NCBI GenBank assembly: GCA_964561605.1
Contig: CAZLQD010000013.1
Span: 1 to 64,000, forward strand
DNA length: 64,000 bases
Reading direction: 5' to 3'
DNA from: JALUZX01 sp964561605
GTDB lineage: Bacteria > Planctomycetota > UBA1135 > JALUZX01
The position numbers and the translations under genes were made by a program. Positions 33,718 to 39,977 of this stretch are shown piece after piece; the stretch's first letter is position 1, and each line of letters begins with the position of its first letter. A model generated the notes under the pieces. That model saw only the letters and a list, made by a program, of their open reading frames with translations, did no database searches and had not been told where the DNA came from.

Positions 33718-35160
33718 CTGGCTAAGCGACCCGGGAAAACCCTGGCGGCCCTCTTCACCCTGGCCATCTTTCTCCAGGGATGCCGCATCTTCCCCGTGGA
33801 ATTCAACCTGGGACCCATCTACCGGCACAGGCTGAACGACCGGAAGGAAGTGGTGAGCCTGGACTTCCTCTGGCCCATCTTCCATTACGAGAAGCTTCCC
33901 GGCGGCGGCTGGGAATTCCGGGTCCGCCCCCTCTACCGGATGGTCTCCAGGCCCGAAGGGGCCGAGACCCACCAGTTTCTCTGGCCCCTGGGTTACGCCG
34001 CCAGCGACCCCCGGGAATCCAGCGCGCGCCTCTTCCCCCTGGCCTTCTGGCGGCTCCACCGCAACGAGAAGGACCAGGAAGACCTGGATTGGGGGTTTCT
34101 CTTTCCCTTCTTCTGGGGAGGCACCTCCCAAGGCGGGAAGGAGGACTACTTCGCCTTTCTCCCCCTCTACGGCAGGATCCCCCAGTTCATGAGCTACGAC
34201 GAAGTGGGGTGGTTCCTCTTTCCCCTCTACGTCTGGTCCGAGAAGGGGAGGAGCCACACCAGGTCGATCCTCTGGCCCCTTTTCGGAAAGGGGTGGGGAG
34301 ACGAGCCCTCCGACGCTTCCTGGTTCCGGGCCCTTCCTTTCTATGCCCGGTCCGACAAACCCGGCCGGTGGTGGCACCGGGCCTACCTCTGGCCCTTCTT
34401 CCAGGTCGGCGCGGAGAACCTGGACGGCCGGGACCCCCGGCACTACTGGTTCCTCTTTCCCCTGGCGGGCCGCTCCAAGGGGAGGACCTCCTCGGCCTGG
34501 ACCCTCCTCTGGCCCTTCTTCCGTTACCGCTCCAAGGACCCCTCCTCCTACAGGCTCGACGCCCCCTGGCCCCTCTTCAGGGTGGCCGACGAGAGGAGTT
34601 CCGGACCGGAAGGGGAGCCGGACCGGACCTTCCAGTGGTGGATCACCCCGATCTACAGCTCCACCACCTCGAAGAAACAATGGACCCGGGTCATTCTCCT
34701 CCCACTCGTCTGGCTGAGAAAGTATCGTGACCTGGCCATGGACTTCCGGGGCACCTACATCCTTCCCTTCTACTGGCGCACCGTCACCAGGCTGGCCGAC
34801 GGCACGAGGGATTCCACGACCCGCTTCTTCCCCATTCTCTCCGTAGACAGGGGAAACCTGCACGGCGGCTGGCACACCGTCCGCTTTCCCGATCCCATCC
34901 CCTTCCGCCTGGACTCGGGAGAGGGCTACAGGGAGCTCTACGACTTCCTCTGGAACCTCTACACCAGGAGGCGCCGGGGCAAGGAGGTCCGGGTGACCAC
35001 ACCGGCCAACATCTTCTGCAACGACCGCGTCCAGGGGGACACGACCTGGTCCGTGCCCTTCCTCTTCCACCTGGAACGAAAGAAGGGCGGCGAAAAGGTC
35101 CTCCGGCTCTTCCACGTCATCCCGATCCCCCTGGGGGGCGGACCGAAGGAGGAAAGATGA
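33718..35160 (+). CDS. Repeat-rich lipoprotein coupled to the MCE transporter; apparent CTG start
   Basis: 480 residues. I do not recognise the family. From a CTG at 33718 the frame begins MAKRPGKTLAALFTLAIFLQ and reaches Gly-Cys at 21-22, a good lipoprotein signal with a Leu-Gln-Gly-Cys lipobox. GGGAGGA stands eight bases before the CTG. No ATG, GTG or TTG exists in frame between the stop at 33685 and a GTG at 33796, which would remove the whole signal. The mature chain consists of about fifteen repeats of an aromatic strand with Pro: FLWPIFHYE, FLFPFFWG, FLFPLYVW, ILWPLFGKG, YLWPFFQV, LLWPFFRY, ILPFYWRT and others, every 20-35 residues, separated by charged turns. This suggests a beta-barrel or beta-solenoid. 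The stop overlaps the permease start (ATGA), implying a partner role at the outer membrane. Confidence 0.75.
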   Translation: MAKRPGKTLAALFTLAIFLQGCRIFPVEFNLGPIYRHRLNDRKEVVSLDFLWPIFHYEKLPGGGWEFRVRPLYRMVSRPEGAETHQFLWPLGYAASDPRESSARLFPLAFWRLHRNEKDQEDLDWGFLFPFFWGGTSQGGKEDYFAFLPLYGRIPQFMSYDEVGWFLFPLYVWSEKGRSHTRSILWPLFGKGWGDEPSDASWFRALPFYARSDKPGRWWHRAYLWPFFQVGAENLDGRDPRHYWFLFPLAGRSKGRTSSAWTLLWPFFRYRSKDPSSYRLDAPWPLFRVADERSSGPEGEPDRTFQWWITPIYSSTTSKKQWTRVILLPLVWLRKYRDLAMDFRGTYILPFYWRTVTRLADGTRDSTTRFFPILSVDRGNLHGGWHTVRFPDPIPFRLDSGEGYRELYDFLWNLYTRRRRGKEVRVTTPANIFCNDRVQGDTTWSVPFLFHLERKKGGEKVLRLFHVIPIPLGGGPKEER

Positions 35161-35966
35161 AGGGGGTCCTCGCTCTCACGGGCCACTACCTCTGGGAGAA
35201 CATCCAGGGCGGCGGATATACCGTGGCGGTCCTGCTCAGGACGTTCGGCCAACTGCTCTTCCTCCCCAGGAAGTGGCGGGCCACCCTGGACCAGATGTAC
35301 GTCTCGGGGGTCCAGACCCTCCCGGTGGTCCTCATCGTGGCCATCTTCACGGGCATGATCGTGGCCCTCCAGACGGGAATCGAGCTCATGCGGATCGGCT
35401 CCTCCCAGAGCATCGCCTCCATCGTCCCCATCTCCATGTGCCGCGAGATGGGGCCCTTCATCACGGCCATCATCCTCGCCGCCACGGTGGGCTCGGCCAT
35501 GGCGGCCGAGCTGGGGACCATGAGCGTCTCCGAGGAGATCCTGGCCCTGGAGGTGATGTCCATCGACCCGGTGCGCTTCCTGGTCCTTCCCAGGGTGGTG
35601 GCCCTGGCGATCATGTGCCCCATCCTCACGGCCTTCGTGGACCTGGTGGGGACCCTGGGGGGAGGCATCGTGGGCCAGATCCACCTGGGGGTGGACTTCC
35701 AGTTCTACTTGTCCCAGGCCGTGGACGCCCTGAGGCCCCCCGGCCAGACCATCCCCCTCCCCAAGGACTTCTTCGTGGGCCTCTTCAAGGCCTTTCTCTT
35801 CGGCGTCACCATCGCAGTCATCGGGTGTTCCGCCGGCCTCCGGGCCAAGGGCGGAGCCTTGGGTGTGGGCCAGGCGGTCCAGAAGGCGGTCAAGAACTCC
35901 GTGATCATGATCATCATCCTGGGCTACGTGGCGACCTGGTTCTTCTACTTCCTGGGCGGCTCATGA
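35157..35966 (+). CDS. mlaE: MCE/Mla-type lipid ABC transporter permease
   Basis: 269 residues with about five hydrophobic segments and the family's cytoplasmic loop AAELGTMSVSEEILALEVM. Homologues move phospholipids between inner and outer membrane in Gram-negative bacteria (Mla) or in chloroplasts (TGD1). The ATG at 35157 overlaps the stop of the repeat lipoprotein, and its own stop overlaps the ATPase start. The operon encodes permease, ATPase and MCE protein but no MlaB or MlaC homologue in this window. Confidence 0.93.
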   Translation: MKGVLALTGHYLWENIQGGGYTVAVLLRTFGQLLFLPRKWRATLDQMYVSGVQTLPVVLIVAIFTGMIVALQTGIELMRIGSSQSIASIVPISMCREMGPFITAIILAATVGSAMAAELGTMSVSEEILALEVMSIDPVRFLVLPRVVALAIMCPILTAFVDLVGTLGGGIVGQIHLGVDFQFYLSQAVDALRPPGQTIPLPKDFFVGLFKAFLFGVTIAVIGCSAGLRAKGGALGVGQAVQKAVKNSVIMIIILGYVATWFFYFLGGS

Positions 35967-36691
35967 TCCTCCTCGACCACGTATACAAGAGTTTCGGAAA
36001 CAGGGAGATCCTCAAGGACATGTGCCTGCACGTGGCCAAGGGGGAGTGTTTCGTGATCATGGGCCGTTCGGGGATCGGAAAGAGCGTGACCCTGAAACAC
36101 GTGATCGGCGTGGTCCGCCCGGACAAGGGCCGGGTGATCGTGAACGGAATCGACGTGCCCAACGCCTCGAGGAAGGAGCTGGCCGCCCTCAGGATGAAGA
36201 TCGGTTACCTCTTCCAGTCCGGGGCACTGATCAACTGGCTCAGCGTCTTCGACAACGTGGCCCTTCCCTTGAGGGAGCACCGGCTGATTCCCGAAGAGGA
36301 GATCCAGGAGCGTGTCATGGAGAGGCTCCGTCTGGTGGAGATGGAGCACACCGTGGACGTCATGCCCGAGAACCTCTCCGGGGGCATGAAGAAGCGCGTG
36401 GCCCTGGCGAGGGCCCTCGTGATGGACCCGGAGATCCTTCTCTACGACGAGCCCAACGCGGGCCTGGACCCGGTCATGTCGGAGACCATCAACAACCTCA
36501 TCGTGAACGTCCAGCAGAAGCTTCGGGTCACCTCCATCGTGGTGACCCACCGCCTGGGATGCGCCTTCACCGTGGGAGACCGGATCGGTCTCCTGGACAG
36601 CGGGCGCATCATCGAGGAAGGGACGCCCGATGAGATCCGGAATTCCGTGAACCCCCTGGTGAGGAGGTTCGTCCAGGGAGTGATCGACTGA
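35963..36691 (+). CDS. mlaF: MCE/Mla-type lipid ABC transporter ATPase
   Basis: 242-residue ABC ATPase. Walker A GRSGIGKSVT, Q-loop LFQSGAL, signature LSGGMKKRVALARAL and Walker B ILLYDEPNAGLDP; the usual Thr of DEPT is Asn. The switch His lies in VVTHRLGCAF. The ATG at 35963 overlaps the permease stop (ATGA). A longer upstream frame in this phase lies inside mlaE and is not real. It powers lipid transfer through the permease and MCE protein. Confidence 0.94.
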   Translation: MILLDHVYKSFGNREILKDMCLHVAKGECFVIMGRSGIGKSVTLKHVIGVVRPDKGRVIVNGIDVPNASRKELAALRMKIGYLFQSGALINWLSVFDNVALPLREHRLIPEEEIQERVMERLRLVEMEHTVDVMPENLSGGMKKRVALARALVMDPEILLYDEPNAGLDPVMSETINNLIVNVQQKLRVTSIVVTHRLGCAFTVGDRIGLLDSGRIIEEGTPDEIRNSVNPLVRRFVQGVID

Positions 36692-36719
36692 CCCCGCGAG
36701 GGGCGAAGGAGGAAGGAAG

Positions 36720-37898
36720 ATGAACCAGAAACGGGACATGATCCTCGGCCTGGTCTTCTTCGCCGGCCTGGGACTGATCCTGGTGGCCACGGCGGTGCTG
36801 AAGGACTGGACGACCCTGGAAAAACCCGTGGAATACCAGGTCTTCTTCGAGTCGGCCGAAGGAGTGCGCGCCGGGGACCCTGTTACGGTTTATGGAATGC
36901 GGGCCGGCCGGGTGGGAAAGGTGGAGATCAACAAGTCCCAGGACCGGAGGGACAAGAGGATCGTCCTCACCCTGGAGGTGAAGCAACCCATTCCCTTCCG
37001 CGAGGGCATCCCCTACGTGATCGCCATCGAGGACTCCTCCTTCCTGGGAGGCAAGGTGGTCACCATCGATCCCGAGGCCCGGGAAGGGGGCCGGCCCTAC
37101 CACCACGACGAACCCTTGATGGGCGTGAGCTACTCCAACCCCCTCAAGCAGGTGGCCTCGGTCTTCGCCGAAGGGAAGGAGGACATCCGGGGGATCCTAT
37201 CGGGCCTGGCCTCGGTGGTCCGCAAGATGGACAACAACCAGAGCACCATCGGCGCCCTCTTCAACGAGCGGGGGCTCTACGACTCCATCATGGATTCGGC
37301 CCAGCGGATCAACAAGATCATCCGGAACGCCCAGGCCGGAAAGGGAACCATCGGGGCCCTCCTCACGGACCGGACTCCCTTCGACGACCTGAAGGAGACC
37401 CTGGCCCAGGCCAAGAAGATCACCAGGGAGCTGAACGAGGGGAAGGGCATCCTGGCCAGGCTCATCCACGACGAACAGCTCGGCGAGGACGTCTCCCAGG
37501 CCGTCCGGGACATCCGGGAGGTGGCCGACAAGGTCAGGGCCGGCGAAGGCACCCTGGGCAAGCTCCTGGTGAAGGACCAGGTCTACGAAGACCTGGCGGC
37601 CGCCGTGAGAGAGGCCAAGGACCTCCTGGCCCAGGCCCGAAGCGGCAAGGGTGTGGTGGGAAGGCTCATCGGCGACCCCGCCCTGGGAAGGAAGGTGGCG
37701 GACCTCGTCTCCGACGCCCGGGACATAGTGCGGGGGATCAAGGAAGGGAAGGGCACCCTGGGCAAGCTCGTGAACGACGACACGGTCTACACCAAGCTCA
37801 ACCTGGTCTTCACCCAGATCTCCCGGTCCCTGGAGGACTACAGGGAGGCCGCCCCGGTGAGCACCTTCATCCAGGTCCTGGGCTCGAGCTTCCGTTGA
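36720..37898 (+). CDS. mlaD: MCE-domain substrate-binding protein with repeat tail
   Basis: 392 residues: an N-terminal membrane anchor (about 7-27), an MCE domain (about 36-115; VFFESAEGVRAGDPVTVYG), then a helical tail. The tail carries five copies of a G-[KE]-G-x-[LIV]-x-x-L-[LIV] motif: GKGTIGALLTD, GKGILARLIHD, GEGTLGKLLVK, GKGVVGRLIGD and GKGTLGKLVND, every 45-50 residues. Such tails are seen in MCE proteins that form hexameric rings or tunnels across the periplasm. GAAGGAGGAAG precedes the ATG. Last gene of the MCE operon, convergent with riboflavin synthase. Confidence 0.93.
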   Translation: MNQKRDMILGLVFFAGLGLILVATAVLKDWTTLEKPVEYQVFFESAEGVRAGDPVTVYGMRAGRVGKVEINKSQDRRDKRIVLTLEVKQPIPFREGIPYVIAIEDSSFLGGKVVTIDPEAREGGRPYHHDEPLMGVSYSNPLKQVASVFAEGKEDIRGILSGLASVVRKMDNNQSTIGALFNERGLYDSIMDSAQRINKIIRNAQAGKGTIGALLTDRTPFDDLKETLAQAKKITRELNEGKGILARLIHDEQLGEDVSQAVRDIREVADKVRAGEGTLGKLLVKDQVYEDLAAAVREAKDLLAQARSGKGVVGRLIGDPALGRKVADLVSDARDIVRGIKEGKGTLGKLVNDDTVYTKLNLVFTQISRSLEDYREAAPVSTFIQVLGSSFR

Positions 37899-37923
37899 TG
37901 CCCCCCCTGGTCCGGCCCCCCGC

Positions 37924-38520
37924 CTACTGCTCCGCCGCCCGGAGGCGGTCCAGGTAGCGGGCCAGGAGATCCACCTCCAGGTTGAGCCGGTCTCCGGGCC
38001 GGGCTTGCCCCAAGGTGGTCGCCCGGGCCGTGTGGGGAATGAGGGCCAGGTCCGCCAGGTCCCCCCGGAGGGAGGCCACCGTGAGGGAGACTCCGTCCAG
38101 GGCCAGGGAGCCCTTCTCCGCCAGGAACCGGAGGAACTCCCGGGGCACCCGGACGGTGAAGGTCCCCTCCCGGGCTCCCCTCTCCCACCGGACCACCTCC
38201 ACCGTCCCGTCCACGTGCCCCTGGACCAGGTGCCCCCCCAGCCGGTCCCCCAACCTCAGGGCCCGCTCCACGTTGAGGGCCCTTCCCGTCGTGAGACCTT
38301 TTCGGAACCAGGTTCTCTCCAGGGTCTCCCTGCTCAGGTGGAAGACCGCCGAAGGCCCGGAAAGGCGGACCACCGTGGAGCATGCCCCAGAGAGGGCCAC
38401 CGAATCCCCCACCCGCACCCCTTCGGCCAGGGGACCCAGGCGGACCGAGAGGTCCACCCCCTCGCCCTGGGGCCGGACCCAGTCCACCCGGCAGACACCC
38501 TCGATCAATCCTGTGAACAA
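37924..38520 (-). CDS. ribE: Riboflavin synthase
   Basis: Dismutates two lumazine molecules to riboflavin. 198 residues made of two lumazine-binding repeats: the first starts MFTGLIEGVCRVDW, the second contains GDRLGGHLVQGHVDG. Starts with TTG at 38520; AGGAG lies seven bases upstream. No other rib gene and no FMN riboswitch-like sequence is seen nearby. It is a single gene between the convergent mlaD and the divergent trmD. Confidence 0.95.
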   Translation of the reverse strand: MFTGLIEGVCRVDWVRPQGEGVDLSVRLGPLAEGVRVGDSVALSGACSTVVRLSGPSAVFHLSRETLERTWFRKGLTTGRALNVERALRLGDRLGGHLVQGHVDGTVEVVRWERGAREGTFTVRVPREFLRFLAEKGSLALDGVSLTVASLRGDLADLALIPHTARATTLGQARPGDRLNLEVDLLARYLDRLRAAEQ

Positions 38521-38672
38521 AGGAACGCTCCTTTCGGGGAAAGGCCCCGCCCCGGGGCCTCCCAGGAGAAAGGAGGCCCGCCGGAAGCGGCTTTTCCTAC
38601 CATAATAAGCTTCCCCCCCGCCCAGAAGCGGCCCTTCCCCCGGGATTCGGGCCCGGAAGGGGGGAATGGGCC

Positions 38673-38701
38673 TTGACGTTCCATGCCGGAGGGCCTACTT
38701 T
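38673..38701 (+). promoter_or_regulatory. Probable promoter for trmD-rplS
   Basis: TTGACG (38673-38678) and TACTTT (38696-38701) with a 17-bp spacer. The predicted start near 38708 leaves a leader of about 21 nt before the trmD ATG. The -10 box is weak, so this is moderate. Confidence 0.5.
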
Positions 38702-38728
38702 CTCCCCCTTTCCGGCCGGCGCGGTGTC

Positions 38729-39478
38729 ATGATCATTGCGGTTCTCAGCCTGTTCCCGGAGGCGATCCGACCCTACCTGGAACAGAGCATCCTGGGGCAG
38801 GCGGAAAAGAAGGGCCTGGTGCGGTTCCTTCTGGTCGACTTCCGCGACTACGCCCGGGACAGCCACAAGAAAGTGGACGACCGACCCTTCGGGGGGGGAC
38901 CAGGGATGGTCCTCAAGCCGGAACCGATCTTTGAAGCCATCGAGGACGTGGAGAGCCAGTTGGGCCCCTTCCGGAAGATCCTCCTTTCCCCCAGGGGAAA
39001 GGTCTTCCGCCAGGAGATGGCCGAGGACTTCTCCCGGGAGGAAAGGCTCCTCCTCCTGTGCGGCCGGTACGAAGGGATCGACGAGCGGGTGAGGATGGGA
39101 TTCGACTGGGAGGAGGTGAGTCTCGGCGAATTCGTCCTTTCCGGCGGGGAGATCCCGGCCCTGGCGGTGATCGAGGCGGCGGTCCGCCTCGTGCCCGGGG
39201 TCCTGGGAAACGAGGAATCCGCCCGGGAGGACTCTTTCGCCGGGGAAGGCCTGCTCGACTGCCCCCACTTCACGAGACCCAGGATTTTTCGAGGAATGGA
39301 GGTTCCCCCCGTGCTCCTTTCCGGGGACCATGGTGCGGTCCGGGCCTGGCGGAAGGAGCAGGCCCTCCGGCTCACCCGGGAGAGAGAGCTCCGGGAAGGC
39401 CGGGGAAGGGGAACCCTGCGAGGTTCGAGACCGGAGACATCCAAGACAGATTCACAGGAAGAAAGACGAGAGGATTGA
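38729..39478 (+). CDS. trmD: tRNA (guanine37-N1)-methyltransferase
   Basis: SPOUT-family enzyme that makes m1G37 from S-adenosylmethionine and prevents +1 frameshifting. 249 residues from the ATG at 38729 (MIIAVLSLFPEAIRPYL). Motifs DDRPFGGGPGMVL and LCGRYEGIDERV build the knotted cofactor site. The Shine-Dalgarno is weak (CGGTG). It is followed after four bases by rplS, the familiar trmD-rplS pair; rpsP and rimM, usually in front of it, are absent here. Confidence 0.95.
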   Translation: MIIAVLSLFPEAIRPYLEQSILGQAEKKGLVRFLLVDFRDYARDSHKKVDDRPFGGGPGMVLKPEPIFEAIEDVESQLGPFRKILLSPRGKVFRQEMAEDFSREERLLLLCGRYEGIDERVRMGFDWEEVSLGEFVLSGGEIPALAVIEAAVRLVPGVLGNEESAREDSFAGEGLLDCPHFTRPRIFRGMEVPPVLLSGDHGAVRAWRKEQALRLTRERELREGRGRGTLRGSRPETSKTDSQEERRED

Positions 39479-39482
39479 AGCC

Positions 39483-39890
39483 ATGGGCGCCAATCATCCA
39501 GTGCATACCCTGGAAGAGAACTACCTGAAGAAGGACCTTCCCTCCTTCCGGGTGGGCGACACCGTCAAGGTCCACTACCTCATCCAGGAAGGCAACAAGG
39601 AACGGATCCAGATCTTCCAGGGCACGGTGATCCGCATCAAGAAGGGCGGCGTCAGGAGCACCTTCACGGTCCGGCGCATCGTGGCCGGCGAAGGCGTGGA
39701 GCGGATCTTCCCCATCCACTCCCCCAGGGTGAAGGACGTGGAAGTCACCCGCCGGGGCAAGGTCCGCAGATCCCGCCTCTACTACCTGCGTGACCGGGTC
39801 GGCAAGGCCACCAAGGTCAAGGAGCTTGTGGGAACCCGCAAGTCCAAGCAACAGAAGAAGGAAAGCGAGAAGGCCAAGGTCGAGGCCTGA
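39483..39890 (+). CDS. rplS: 50S ribosomal protein L19
   Basis: 135 residues from the ATG at 39483 (MGANHPVHTLEENYLKKDLP). Family phrases FRVGDTVKVHYLIQEG, QIFQGTVIRIKKGG and FPIHSPRVKDVEVTRRGKVR are present, with a basic C-terminal extension of about 20 residues. Starts four bases after trmD, and its Shine-Dalgarno lies in the end of trmD. A clear terminator follows. Confidence 0.97.
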   Translation: MGANHPVHTLEENYLKKDLPSFRVGDTVKVHYLIQEGNKERIQIFQGTVIRIKKGGVRSTFTVRRIVAGEGVERIFPIHSPRVKDVEVTRRGKVRRSRLYYLRDRVGKATKVKELVGTRKSKQQKKESEKAKVEA

Positions 39891-39891
39891 C

Positions 39892-39918
39892 GGCCCGCCT
39901 TCTACCCGGGCCCTTTTT
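39892..39918 (+). terminator. Intrinsic terminator after rplS
   Basis: GGCCCG pairs with CGGGCC over a 9-nt loop, followed by CTTTTT. It lies two bases beyond the rplS stop and separates trmD-rplS from secDF. Confidence 0.65.
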
Positions 39919-39977
39919 GACAACCGGGAGCCCCGGGCCGGCCCGGGCGCTCCTCGAGACAGGGAGTCCTTGAAAGA

